NCBI RefSeq assembly: GCF_010682105.1
Contig: NZ_JAAGWH010000014.1
Span: forward strand, 58,856-122,855
Source of the DNA: Modestobacter muralis
GTDB lineage: Bacteria > Actinomycetota > Actinomycetes > Mycobacteriales > Geodermatophilaceae
DNA length: 64,000 nucleotides
Reading direction: 5' to 3'
The translations under genes were made by a program, and so were the position numbers. Below the pieces are notes generated by a model, which saw nothing but the letters and a program-made list of their open reading frames with translations, was not told the DNA's origin and made no database searches. Below, piece by piece: positions 17,357 through 25,703 of this stretch (the stretch's first letter is position 1; each line of letters begins with the position of its first letter).

Positions 17357-19698
17357 CCTCCGACACCGACGAGCTGGCCCGACCGGGGCGGAGCCGGGCC
17401 GGCACCGCCGTCGCCGCGACCGGCGCCGTCCTGCTGGGCTCGCTGGCGCTGCAGCCGGTGTTCGCCACGCTGGCCTGGGTCCCGCCCGTCGCCCTCGCGG
17501 TGCTCGCCGTGGGGTTCGGTGGGGTGGCACTGCGCACCGGCGCCGCGCGGTTGACCGAGCGGGCGCCAGGGCTGAACGCACCGGCGCGGGTGCTCGTGCC
17601 GATCGGCCAGCTGGTGCTCGTGCTGGTGGTCCTGACCACCGTCTTCGCCCCCACCGATGCCTTCGCCGGCCTGGTGCCCACCCCGTCCAGCCTCGGCGAC
17701 CTGGCCGGGCTGCTGGGCGACGGCGCCGACGAGGTCCAGGAGCAGGGCACCCCCGCGCTGCCGCTGACCGGGCTGGTCGCGCTGACCACCGTCTTCGTGG
17801 CGTTGATCGCCCTGGCCGTCGACCTGCTCGCCGTGGCCGCCCGCCAGCCCGCGCTCGGCGGCCTGGGCCTGTTGGTCCTCTACTGCGTGCCGGTCAGCAC
17901 CGTCACCGGCGACGTCGCGCCGATCTCCTTCGCTGCCCCCGCCGCCGGGTTCGCCGTCCTCCTGTGGGCCGACCAGCGCGGTCGGCTGGTCGAGGGCGCC
18001 CGGGCCGGCAGCGGCTCGGCGCTGGGCACCGGCACCCTGCCCGCGCTGCGCACCGGCGTCGTCGCGCTGGTGGCCGGCCTGCTGCTCCCGGTGGTCGTGC
18101 CCACGCTGTCGGAGGGGTCGCTGGCCGCGGGGCTGGGCGGCTCGGGCACCGGCAACGGCCTGGGGACGGCGCTGGACCCGGTCGCGGAGATGGCCGGGCA
18201 GCTCACCCGCCCCGACCCCATCGACCTGTTCCGGCTGGACGCCTCGGTCCCCGACCCCGGTTACCTGCGGTCGGTCGCGCTGGACCAGTACACCGCCGAC
18301 CGCGGCTGGGGGCTGACCAACCTCAACGGCACGGAGTCGATCGCCGACGACGCCACCCTGGCGCCGCTGACCGGCGGGCAGACCGCCCGGCCGGTGACCG
18401 CCACCGTCACCGTCCTGGAGCACGACGACGTCTTCATGCCGGTGCTGTACTCGCCGCTGGCGGTGCAGCTGGACGACGGCGACGCTGAGGACTGGCGCTT
18501 CGACGCCGACGCCCGCACGGTCTTCGGCCGCGACACGACCACCGCCGGGCTCACCTACCGGATCAGCGCGCAGCAGCCCGAGCCCTCGGTCGAGCAGCTG
18601 GACGCCGCCCCGGACTCCCCCGCCGACGCCGACGCGATGGAGCGCTACACCCAGCTGCCCGACCTGGACCCCAGCGTCACCGACCTGGCCCGTGAGCTGA
18701 CCGACCCCGACCAGGCGCCCTACCAGCGAGCCCTGGCCGTCCAGCGGTACTTCACCGACGACGCCAACGACTTCATCTACAGCCTGTCCACCACCCCGGG
18801 CACCACCGGCGACGACCTGGTCGACTTCCTGCGGCTCAAGCGCGGCTACTGCGAGCAGTACGCCGGCGCGATGGCGGTGCTGGTGCGGGCCGCCGGGGTG
18901 CCGGCGCGGGTCGTGCTCGGCTACACCCCGGGCCAGGAGCAGGAGGACGGCACGCGACTGGTCACCACCGACGACGCGCACGCCTGGGTCGAGGCCTGGT
19001 TCAGCGGCCTGGGCTGGATCCCCTTCGACCCCACCCCGATCGCGGCCAACCGGGCCGTCGACCTGCCCTGGGCGCCGCGCACCGACGCCACCGAGGACAC
19101 CACCGTCGACCCGGTCACCCCTCAGGTCGAGGCCCCCGTGCCCGCCGCCCCGACCGCCGAGCTGGACCGGGACGACGAGGCGGTCCCCTCCGCGGCACCG
19201 CTGACCCGGTCGGGCCCGGACCTGCGGCCGTGGCTGACCGGGGGCGTGGGCGCCCTGCTGCTGCTCGGCCTGGCCGCTCTGCCGTTCGCGGCACGCCGGC
19301 GGCGGCGCTCGGCCCGGCTGGCCGACGGGCGGCCGGGGGCGCTGTGGGACGAGCTGCTGGACACCGCCACCGACCTGCGGATCGACCTGCCCGGGACGAC
19401 GACCTCCCGTCAGCTCTCCCGGCAGCTGGCCGAGCGGCTCTCCGGCGCCGAGCCCGCCGCGGTGGCCGCCGTCCGCTCGCTGGCCCTGGCCCAGGAGCGC
19501 GCGGTCTACGGGCCGCCCGGTGCCGGCGCGGAGCGGGACCCGGCGCTGGCCGGGGCACTGCAGACCGTGCGGCGGGCGATGCTGCGGTCGGTGTCCCGGT
19601 CGCAGCGGCTGCAGGCAGCGGTGTGGCCGGCGTCGACGCTGGGCGCGGCGCTCCGGTGGCTGGCCGAGCACACGCCCGGCAGGCCCCGTCCCGCCTGA
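17353..19698 (+). CDS. Membrane-anchored transglutaminase-like protein (TgpA type)
   Basis: 781-residue membrane protein with an N-terminal block of about six membrane segments (to residue 260), an extracytoplasmic transglutaminase-like domain and a further membrane segment near 630 followed by a DUF4129-like cytoplasmic tail. The catalytic triad is visible: Cys500 (KRGYCEQYAGA), His543 (DDAHAWVEAWF) and Asp559 (IPFDPTP). ATG at 17353 overlaps the DUF58 stop and has AGGAG 7 nt upstream. Together with MoxR and DUF58 this makes the common actinobacterial triad; the protein substrate is not known. Confidence 0.92.
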   Translation: MTSDTDELARPGRSRAGTAVAATGAVLLGSLALQPVFATLAWVPPVALAVLAVGFGGVALRTGAARLTERAPGLNAPARVLVPIGQLVLVLVVLTTVFAPTDAFAGLVPTPSSLGDLAGLLGDGADEVQEQGTPALPLTGLVALTTVFVALIALAVDLLAVAARQPALGGLGLLVLYCVPVSTVTGDVAPISFAAPAAGFAVLLWADQRGRLVEGARAGSGSALGTGTLPALRTGVVALVAGLLLPVVVPTLSEGSLAAGLGGSGTGNGLGTALDPVAEMAGQLTRPDPIDLFRLDASVPDPGYLRSVALDQYTADRGWGLTNLNGTESIADDATLAPLTGGQTARPVTATVTVLEHDDVFMPVLYSPLAVQLDDGDAEDWRFDADARTVFGRDTTTAGLTYRISAQQPEPSVEQLDAAPDSPADADAMERYTQLPDLDPSVTDLARELTDPDQAPYQRALAVQRYFTDDANDFIYSLSTTPGTTGDDLVDFLRLKRGYCEQYAGAMAVLVRAAGVPARVVLGYTPGQEQEDGTRLVTTDDAHAWVEAWFSGLGWIPFDPTPIAANRAVDLPWAPRTDATEDTTVDPVTPQVEAPVPAAPTAELDRDDEAVPSAAPLTRSGPDLRPWLTGGVGALLLLGLAALPFAARRRRRSARLADGRPGALWDELLDTATDLRIDLPGTTTSRQLSRQLAERLSGAEPAAVAAVRSLALAQERAVYGPPGAGAERDPALAGALQTVRRAMLRSVSRSQRLQAAVWPASTLGAALRWLAEHTPGRPRPA

Positions 19699-19699
19699 G

Positions 19700-19727
19700 C
19701 CTGCGGGGCGCGCGCCCGCCCCGCAGG
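19700..19727 (+). terminator. Hairpin terminator after the transglutaminase gene
   Basis: Perfect 11-bp inverted repeat CCTGCGGGGCG/CGCCCCGCAGG with a 6-nt loop, starting 2 nt after the stop codon. There is no T-run, as usual in GC-rich actinobacteria. Confidence 0.65.
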
Positions 19728-19744
19728 TGGCGACCGGGCCTGAC

Positions 19745-19750
19745 TACGGT
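19745..19750 (+). promoter_or_regulatory. Putative -10 element of the PRPP-synthetase homologue
   Basis: TACGGT in the otherwise gene-free stretch between the terminator and the next gene. It would start transcription near 19757, about 50 nt before the chosen GTG at 19809 or a few bases before an alternative in-frame GTG at 19761. Confidence 0.4.
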
Positions 19751-19808
19751 TGCCCCGCCGGTGACCGTGGCGCTGCCGGCGTCCCCGATCAGCACCCGGA
19801 GTGCCCCT

Positions 19809-20759
19809 GTGCGTGAGATAGCCGTCTTCGCCGGCAGCTCCCATCCCGAGCTCGCCGCAGAGCTGTGCGCCCAGCTGGGCGTCCCGCTGCAGCCCGTGCG
19901 CGTCACCCGGTTCGCCAACGACTGCCTCGAGGTGCAGCTGCAGGCCAACTGCCGGGAGCGTGACGTCTACCTGGTGCAGTCGCTGGTGACCCCGGTGCAG
20001 GAGAACCTGGTCGAGCTGCTGCTGATGATCGACGCGGCCCGGGGCGCCTCGGCCGCCCGGATCACCGTCGTGATGCCGCACTACGCGTACGCGCGGTCGG
20101 ACAAGAAGGACGCCCCGCGGATCTCCATCGGCGGGCGGCTGGTCGCCGACCTGATGGTCGCTGCGGGCGCGAGCCGGGTGCTGGCGATGACGCTGCACTC
20201 ACCGCAGGTGCACGGGTTCTTCAGCGTCCCGGTCGACCACCTGCACGCGCTGCGCGAGCTGGCCGACCACTTCCGTGCCCTGGACCTGTCCCGCACCACG
20301 GTGGTCTCCCCCGACCTGGGCAACGCCAAGGAGGCCGCCGCGTTCGCCCGGCGGCTCGGGGTGCCGGTGGCCGCCGGGGCCAAGCAGCGCTACGCCGACG
20401 ACCGGGTGCAGATCAACGCGATCATCGGTGACGTCGCCGACCGGGACGTGATCGTGCTCGACGACGAGATCGCCAAGGGCAGCACGGTGCTCGAGCTCAT
20501 CGACCGGCTGCGCGACGCCGGTGCCCGCTCGATCCGGGTGGCCTGCACGCACGGGCTGTTCGCCGCCGGCGCGCTGGAGCGGATCGGCGCCCAGCCCGAC
20601 GTGCTGGAGATCGTCTGCACCAACACGGTGCCGGCCCCGGTCGACCCCTCGGGGAAGCTGACGGTGCTCTCGGTGGCCCCGGCGCTGGCCCAGGCGGTGC
20701 AGCGGATCCACGACGGGGAGTCCGTCAGCGCCCTGTTCGACACCCTCCCCACCGCCTGA
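19809..20759 (+). CDS. Ribose-phosphate pyrophosphokinase homologue (divergent paralogue)
   Basis: Class I PRPP-synthetase fold, 316 residues. Family landmarks include REIAVFAGSSHPELA at the start, MPHYAYARSDKKD, and GFFSVPVDHL. The normal PRPP-binding loop (DDMxDTxGT) is replaced by DDEIAKGSTV and the flexible catalytic loop is reduced to AKQR, so this is probably a specialised paralogue and the housekeeping prs lies elsewhere. GTG at 19809 has GGAG 7 nt upstream; GTG at 19761, closer to the -10, would add 16 residues. Expected activity is ribose 5-phosphate plus ATP to PRPP; altered loops make this uncertain. Confidence 0.82.
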   Translation: MREIAVFAGSSHPELAAELCAQLGVPLQPVRVTRFANDCLEVQLQANCRERDVYLVQSLVTPVQENLVELLLMIDAARGASAARITVVMPHYAYARSDKKDAPRISIGGRLVADLMVAAGASRVLAMTLHSPQVHGFFSVPVDHLHALRELADHFRALDLSRTTVVSPDLGNAKEAAAFARRLGVPVAAGAKQRYADDRVQINAIIGDVADRDVIVLDDEIAKGSTVLELIDRLRDAGARSIRVACTHGLFAAGALERIGAQPDVLEIVCTNTVPAPVDPSGKLTVLSVAPALAQAVQRIHDGESVSALFDTLPTA

Positions 20760-20763
20760 GCGC

Positions 20764-20799
20764 CGACAGCCGCCGTCCGGGTGCGGACGGCGGCTGTCG
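20764..20799. terminator. Bidirectional hairpin terminator
   Basis: Perfect 16-bp stem (20764-20779 with 20784-20799) and a 4-nt loop, between the convergent PRPP-synthetase homologue and the DUF3040 gene. Confidence 0.8.
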
Positions 20800-20833
20800 C
20801 GAGGTGCTCGTTCGGTGGGGAGCCCGATGGCTG

Positions 20834-21250
20834 CTACTGGTCGTAGCGGCGGCGGAAGCGCTCCTCGAGCCGGTTCTTCATCGGCTGGCGGCGGGCCTTG
20901 CCGACCCGGCTCGAACCACCGGGGCCGGGGCGGCCACCGCTGACCGGACCGGTCTCGACGGCGCCGGTGGCGCCCTTGTAGTTGAGCAGTGCCAGCGTGG
21001 CGCCGCCGAAGGCGATCAGGAAGCCCAGGACGCCGACGACCACCTGGGCCACCGAGGCCGAGGGGATCGCGACGCCGGCCACGACGATCGCCAGGCCGAC
21101 GACGACCATCAGGACGCCCAGCTGCAGCTTGCGGCGGGCCTTCTGTCGCCGGTCGCCGGTTCGGACCGTCGAGGCGAACTTGGGATCGTCGTCGACGAGG
21201 GCGCGCTCGATCTGCTCCAGCAGACGCTGCTCGTGCTCGGAGAGCGGCAC
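20834..21250 (-). CDS. DUF3040 membrane protein
   Basis: 138-residue protein of the actinobacterial DUF3040 family. It opens with MPLSEHEQRLLEQIERAL, the family hallmark, then a basic stretch (RRQKARRK), two closely spaced membrane segments (about 45-85) and an Arg/Gly-rich cytoplasmic tail. GTG at 21250 has GGAGG 6 nt upstream. A DUF3040-type gene lies at the same place near the dcw cluster in mycobacteria. The function is unknown; a membrane-shape or division-associated role is speculation. Confidence 0.85.
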   Translation of the reverse strand: MPLSEHEQRLLEQIERALVDDDPKFASTVRTGDRRQKARRKLQLGVLMVVVGLAIVVAGVAIPSASVAQVVVGVLGFLIAFGGATLALLNYKGATGAVETGPVSGGRPGPGGSSRVGKARRQPMKNRLEERFRRRYDQ

Positions 21251-21437
21251 GTCGACCTCCAGGTGCGCAGTGCAATCAGCCACTGGCGGCAGTCCGCCCG
21301 CGGAACACCGAGGATACGAGGCGATCGCGGGCTGCGAAAGGTGAGTTGTCCGCGACACACCGTCCGGGGCTGTTCTCATGAGCACAGGCGCGACTCGCCC
21401 GGGACGGGAACTCCTCCGCGGCGGGGATCGCAGCAGG

Positions 21438-22673
21438 TCAGCGGCCTGCTGCGGGACGGGGTCCGCGGCCGGCCGGACCGGTGCCCGGGGTGCGCCCGCG
21501 ACCCAGCAGCGTGGCCGGCCGGACCGCGCCGGCACCGAAACGCCGGGCGGCGGCGTCGGCGGCCAGCTCGGCGTCCCGGCGGCCGTGCTCGCGGGCACCG
21601 AGCTCGAGCTGGCGGGCGGTGGCGTCGGCGTCGACCAGACCCTCGGCGCGCACCCCCACCAGCCGGATCCGCGCCCGGTCCAGACCCAGGGCGTCGAACA
21701 GCGCGCGGGCGGTGTCGTAGAGCTCCTGGCCGACGTCGGTGGGGACCTTGAGGGTGCGCGAGCGGGTGATGGTGGTGAAGTCGGCGAAACGGACCTTGAT
21801 GCTCACCGTGCGGGTCAGGGAGCCGGTGGAGCGCAGCCGCCCGGCCGTGCGCTCGGCCAGGTGCAGCAGCTCGCGGTGGATGACCTGCGGGTCGTCGACG
21901 TCGGTGCCGAAGGTCTCCTCCGCCCCGGTGGAGCGGTCGGGCTCGTCGGGCACCACCCGGCGCGGGTCGCGCCCCCAGGCCAGCTCGTGCAGGTGCGCCC
22001 CCGCGGCCTGGCCCACCGCGCGCTGCAGGGTGCGGGCCGGCACGTGCGCCAGGTCGCCGACGGTGCGCAGTCCCAGCCGGAGCAGCACCTCCTCGGTCTT
22101 GGCCCCGACCCCCCACAGCGCGCCGACCGGCAGCGGGTGGAGGAAGTCCATGACCTCGGCCGGGCGCACCACCATCAGCCCGTCGGGCTTGGAGCGGGTG
22201 GAGGCCAGCTTGGCCACGAACTTGCTCCCGGCCACCCCCACCGAGCAGGTGATGCCCTGCTCGTCGAAGACCCGGGCCCGGATGTGCTCCCCGATGGCCA
22301 CCGGGTCGCCCAGCCGCCGCCCGGAGCCGGAGACGTCCAGGAACGCCTCGTCCAGGCTCAGCGGCTCCACCAGCGGGGTGATGGTGCGGAACAGCGCCAT
22401 CACCGACCGGGAGACCTCGGTGTAGAGCGCGAGGTCGCCGGGGAGCACGGTGGCCGTCGGGCACAGCCGCAGGGCCCGGGAGGTGGGCATGGCGCTGTGC
22501 ACCCCGTACGCGCGGGCCTCGTAGGTGGCCGAGGTGACCACCCCCCGGTTGCCCGCCCCGCCGACGATGACCGGCGTCCCGGCCAGCTCGGGGTGACGGC
22601 GCACCTCGACGCTGGCGAAGAAGGCGTCCATGTCGACGTGCAGCACCGTGCAACCGGCAGCCCGATCGGGCAC
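21438..22673 (-). CDS. dinB: DNA polymerase IV (Y family)
   Basis: Error-prone translesion polymerase, 411 residues. The palm motifs VDMDAFFASVE (14-24) and PLSLDEAFLDVSGS carry the metal-binding acidic residues; the thumb and little-finger domains follow. GTG at 22673. The C-terminus is a Gly/Arg/Pro-rich tail without the clear beta-clamp motif QxxLF. A perfect LexA-type box about 75 bp upstream indicates SOS control. It may supply the Y-family activity for the dnaE2 operon at 29587-34377, which lacks imuB, but that is inference. Confidence 0.95.
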   Translation of the reverse strand: MPDRAAGCTVLHVDMDAFFASVEVRRHPELAGTPVIVGGAGNRGVVTSATYEARAYGVHSAMPTSRALRLCPTATVLPGDLALYTEVSRSVMALFRTITPLVEPLSLDEAFLDVSGSGRRLGDPVAIGEHIRARVFDEQGITCSVGVAGSKFVAKLASTRSKPDGLMVVRPAEVMDFLHPLPVGALWGVGAKTEEVLLRLGLRTVGDLAHVPARTLQRAVGQAAGAHLHELAWGRDPRRVVPDEPDRSTGAEETFGTDVDDPQVIHRELLHLAERTAGRLRSTGSLTRTVSIKVRFADFTTITRSRTLKVPTDVGQELYDTARALFDALGLDRARIRLVGVRAEGLVDADATARQLELGAREHGRRDAELAADAAARRFGAGAVRPATLLGRGRTPGTGPAGRGPRPAAGR

Positions 22674-22746
22674 GCGCGTCCCCTCTCCCGAGCCGCACCG
22701 GCTTCCCCCGGCGCGGCTCCCCCGTCAGCGGCCGTCCCCACGGCCG

Positions 22747-22762
22747 TCGAACACCTGTTCGA
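22747..22762. promoter_or_regulatory. LexA (SOS) box upstream of dinB
   Basis: TCGAACACCTGTTCGA matches the actinobacterial/Gram-positive LexA operator CGAAC-N4-GTTCG with perfect arms. It is 74-89 bp upstream of the dinB GTG and also lies upstream of the divergent repeat-peptide gene (start 22996), so dinB is the likelier target. Confidence 0.8.
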
Positions 22763-22995
22763 GAGGTTAGCGGGTCGTGTCCGGCAGGACCGCACCGCCG
22801 GCAGGCCGTCCCGAGACGGCTCCTCGGAGGGCCGGACGCCGTCCGGCGCGGCGGGCGCCGGCGGACCCCCGGCCGGATGTGTAGCGCACGACCGATCGCA
22901 CCACCACCGGATGTGTGCCGAGTGGATCACTGCGGTAGGAAGTGCCGGACGGCCGCCTCCCGGCGACCGCCACCAGCGACGAGCGGAGCAGCCCC
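22763..22995. other. dinB / repeat-peptide divergent intergenic region
   Basis: No gene is apparent. A 10-bp direct repeat CCGGATGTGT occurs at 22874-22883 and 22908-22917 (34 bp apart) upstream of the repeat-peptide gene and could be an operator. GGAG at 22985-22988 is the likely ribosome-binding site for the ATG at 22996. Confidence 0.4.
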
Positions 22996-23367
22996 ATGGC
23001 ACTCGACGACGACGACATGACCAGCACCGAGGGCCCGGCCGACTCCGGTGCCGGCGAGGGCACCCCGGGTCAGCACGACGGCGGTGCCGACGGTGGCGCC
23101 GAGGGCCCGGCCGACTCCGGTGCCGGCGGCGGCACCCCCGGCCAGCACGACGGTGGCGCCGAGGGCCCGGCCGACTCCGGTGCCGGCGGCGGCACCCCCG
23201 GCCAGCAGGACGGTGGCGCCGATGGCGGCGCGGACGGCGGCGCGGACGGCGGTGCCGACGGTGGGGCTGACGGCGGTGCCGACGGTGGCGCCGAGGGCCC
23301 GGCCGACTCCGGTGCCGGCGGCGGCACCCCCGGCCAGCACGACGGCGGCGCGGACGGCTCGGCCTGA
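22996..23367 (+). CDS. Tandem-repeat Gly/Asp-rich peptide, possible substrate of the adjacent JmjC oxygenase
   Basis: 123-residue acidic protein with no recognisable fold. After a short leader (MALDDDDMTST) come four copies of a 20-residue unit, consensus EGPADSGAGGGTPGQHDGGA (units at 23029, 23101, 23161 and 23293), separated by a variable number of DGGA tetrads (one after unit 1, six after unit 3). Each unit has one Pro-Gly-Gln-His/Gln-Asp-Gly-Gly site. Only GC-rich Gly, Asp, Ala, Glu, Ser, Pro, Thr, Gln and His codons are used. GGAG lies 7 nt before the ATG. The next gene starts 2 nt after the stop. It looks like a modified-peptide precursor or a structural repeat peptide; this is inference. 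Confidence 0.65.
   Translation: MALDDDDMTSTEGPADSGAGEGTPGQHDGGADGGAEGPADSGAGGGTPGQHDGGAEGPADSGAGGGTPGQQDGGADGGADGGADGGADGGADGGADGGAEGPADSGAGGGTPGQHDGGADGSA
23029..23364 (+). repeat. 60-bp and 12-bp coding tandem repeats
   Basis: Four 60-bp units (23029-23088, 23101-23160, 23161-23220, 23293-23352) with interspersed 12-bp units, six of them in a row at 23221-23292. They keep the reading frame and are likely to vary in number between strains. Confidence 0.9.
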
Positions 23368-23369
23368 CC

Positions 23370-24722
23370 GTGCCCGACCCTGATCTGCAGGACCGGGCGT
23401 CGTCCTCCTCCGAGGGCGACGCCCGGTCCCGGGCCGATGACACCGCCCGTCCGGCGCTGCAGCGCTGCATCCGCGTCGACCCACAGTTCTTCGCCGACGA
23501 GCACTGGTCCCGCCGGCCGCTGCTGTCCACCGCGGCGGAGCTGGGCGGCACCTTCACCGACCTGCTCGACCTGGCCGCGGTCGACGAGCTGCTGAGCACC
23601 CGCGGGCTGCGCACCCCGTTCCTGCGGATCGCCAAGGACGGCGCCGTCGTCGACCCCTCGCGCTTCACCAGCCCGCAGGGCGCCGGCGCCGAGATCGGCG
23701 ACCAGGTCTCCTCCGACGCGGTGCTCCGGCTCTTCGCCGAGGGCAGCACCGTCGTCCTGCAGGGCCTGCACCGGCTGTGGCCGCCGCTGATCGCCTTCGC
23801 CAACCAGCTCGCCGCCGACCTCGGGCACCCCACGCAGGTCAACGCCTACGTCACCCCGCCGTCCTCGCGCGGGTTCTCCCCGCACTACGACGTGCACGAC
23901 GTGTTCGTGCTGCAGGTCGCCGGGGAGAAGCACTGGACCATCCACTCCCCGGTGCTCACCGACCCGCTGCGCACCCACCCCTGGACCGACCGCCCGGCCG
24001 AGGTCGCCGCCGCCGCGGCGCGCCCGCCGGTGATCGACACGGTGCTGCGCCCCGGGGACGCCCTCTACCTCCCGCGCGGCTACATCCACTCGGCGGTCGC
24101 GCTGGGCGAGATCAGCGCCCACCTGACCATCGGCGTCCACCCGGTGACCCGCTGGGGCGCGGTGGAGTCGGCGCTGGACCTGGTGCGCGTGCTCGCCGCC
24201 GAGGACCAGACGCTGCGCAGCTCGCTGCCGCTGGGCATCGACCTGGCCGACCCCTCGACCACCACCGAGGACGTCGCCGCGGTGATCACCGGCCTGCAGC
24301 GTGCGCTCGCCGAGGTCGACCCGGCCGCGGTGGCCGACTCGCTGCGGTCCCGCGCCTGGGCGCAGGTGCGCCCGGCGCCGGTGTCACCGCTGGCGCAGTC
24401 CACCGCGCTCGCCGCGCTGGACGCCGGCACCGTGCTGCGGGTGCGTCCGCTGCTGCGCGCCCAGCTGCGCGAGCCGGTGGGCGACCGGGTCGCACTGGTC
24501 GCCGGTCGCCGGACCCACGACCTGCCCGCCGACACGCACCCCGCGCTGGCCGCACTGCTGGCCGCCGGTGAGCTGGAGGTGGGCGACCTGCCCGGCCTGG
24601 ACGCCGCCGGCCAGCTCACCCTGGCCCGCCGGCTGGTCACCCAGTCGATCGCGATCGTGCCCGACGCCCGGCCCGGCGGAACGGCGCATCATGGGGACAG
24701 TGACGACCGCACCGGAGCCTGA
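23370..24722 (+). CDS. JmjC/cupin-type 2-oxoglutarate oxygenase
   Basis: 450-residue Fe(II)/2-oxoglutarate-dependent oxygenase of the ribosomal-oxygenase type (relatives hydroxylate Arg, His or other residues in proteins). The metal triad is visible: His172 and Asp174 in SPHYDVHD and distal His240 in LPRGYIHSA; Lys in AGEKHW is the likely 2-oxoglutarate contact. A C-terminal helical/winged-helix region follows, as in YcfD/RoxA. GTG at 23370 is 2 nt after the repeat-peptide stop, so the two are translationally coupled; downstream it overlaps the sucrase/ferredoxin gene. The obvious candidate substrate is the repeat peptide; ribosomal protein L16 or another protein is the alternative. Confidence 0.85.
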   Translation: MPDPDLQDRASSSSEGDARSRADDTARPALQRCIRVDPQFFADEHWSRRPLLSTAAELGGTFTDLLDLAAVDELLSTRGLRTPFLRIAKDGAVVDPSRFTSPQGAGAEIGDQVSSDAVLRLFAEGSTVVLQGLHRLWPPLIAFANQLAADLGHPTQVNAYVTPPSSRGFSPHYDVHDVFVLQVAGEKHWTIHSPVLTDPLRTHPWTDRPAEVAAAAARPPVIDTVLRPGDALYLPRGYIHSAVALGEISAHLTIGVHPVTRWGAVESALDLVRVLAAEDQTLRSSLPLGIDLADPSTTTEDVAAVITGLQRALAEVDPAAVADSLRSRAWAQVRPAPVSPLAQSTALAALDAGTVLRVRPLLRAQLREPVGDRVALVAGRRTHDLPADTHPALAALLAAGELEVGDLPGLDAAGQLTLARRLVTQSIAIVPDARPGGTAHHGDSDDRTGA

Positions 24723-25701
24723 GACCACGGGCGCCGACCCCCAGTTCTGCCAGGACACCGGGGAGGTCGCGCCGCCGCGCTCCACCCCGGCGGGGCGGCT
24801 CGCACCGGACCGCTGCTCGGTGCAGGCACTGCTGCGCGGCGACTCCCCTGTGGCCACCGCGCCGCCGGCCCGGCGCTGGCTGCTGGTCGAGCAGCCCGGG
24901 CCGTGGGGGCGGGACGCGCTGCTGGAGTCCCGCTTCGACCGGCACGTGGCCTCCCGGCTGGCGACCCGCGCCCGCGAGCTGGGCATGCGGATCCAGATGG
25001 TCCGGCGTCCCGGCGAGCGGCTGTCGGACTCCGGCATGCGCTGGGCGGTGGCCGACACGACCCCGGGCGTGGAGACCGTGCACTGGTCGACCCGCACCTC
25101 CGACGCCGAGCTGCTGCAGCTGCCCTGGGACGGCTCGGTCGGCGAGGCCAGCACGCTGCCCACCTACCTGGTCTGCACGCACGGCGCGCACGACGCGTGC
25201 TGCGCGGTGCGCGGACGGCCGCTGGCCCGGGCACTGCCGCTGAGCGGGGCACCGGTCGACGTGTGGGAGACCAGCCACCTGGGCGGTGACCGGTTCGCCG
25301 CGAACGTCGTCGTCCTGCCGTGGGGGTTCGTCTACGGCCAGGTGCCGCAGGACGGCGCCGAGCTGGTCGCCGCGCACGCGGCCGGTGAGGTCGCGCTGCC
25401 GTGGCTGCGCGGCAAGGCCGGGCTGACGCCCGCGGCGCAGGCCGCGCAGCACCACGCCCGCAGCGAGCTCGGGCTGCTCGGCGTGGCCGACCTCCCGGTC
25501 CAGCGGGTGCGCACCCTGGAGTCGGCCACCGCCGGGGTGGAGTGCTTCGAGGTCACGCTGGCCGGCCCGGACGGCGATGTGGTGGTCACCGTGGAGAGCC
25601 GGCTGTCCGGCGAGGCCCAGCGACTGACCTGCGCCGCGGCCCGCCCGGGACACTGGCGGACCTGGCACCCACTGTCGCTGCAGGTGGCCGCGCGCGCCTG
25701 A
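24691..25701 (+). CDS. Sucrase/ferredoxin-like thioredoxin-fold protein
   Basis: 336-residue member of the Sucrase_ferredox family, thioredoxin-like [2Fe-2S] ferredoxin-fold proteins of poorly defined role. Typical motifs are RCSVQALLRG near the N-terminus, CTHGAHDACCAVRG with three cysteines, and VWETSHLGGDRFAANVVVLPWG. ATG at 24691 gives a 32-nt overlap with the oxygenase gene; a GTG at 24700 preceded by GGGGA is an alternative start. As an iron-sulphur protein in an operon with an Fe(II) oxygenase it might donate electrons or keep the iron reduced, which is inference from context. Confidence 0.85.
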   Translation: MGTVTTAPEPETTGADPQFCQDTGEVAPPRSTPAGRLAPDRCSVQALLRGDSPVATAPPARRWLLVEQPGPWGRDALLESRFDRHVASRLATRARELGMRIQMVRRPGERLSDSGMRWAVADTTPGVETVHWSTRTSDAELLQLPWDGSVGEASTLPTYLVCTHGAHDACCAVRGRPLARALPLSGAPVDVWETSHLGGDRFAANVVVLPWGFVYGQVPQDGAELVAAHAAGEVALPWLRGKAGLTPAAQAAQHHARSELGLLGVADLPVQRVRTLESATAGVECFEVTLAGPDGDVVVTVESRLSGEAQRLTCAAARPGHWRTWHPLSLQVAARA

Positions 25702-25703
25702 GT

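Noticed and set aside
23029..23364. CRISPR-like array
   Set aside because: Repeats are directly adjacent, in frame and without unique spacers; they encode peptide repeats.
22400..23842. 480-codon minus-strand open frame across the dinB start and the repeat-peptide gene
   Set aside because: It is antisense to the tandem repeats and out of frame with dinB; composition is extreme Arg/His repeats with no homology.
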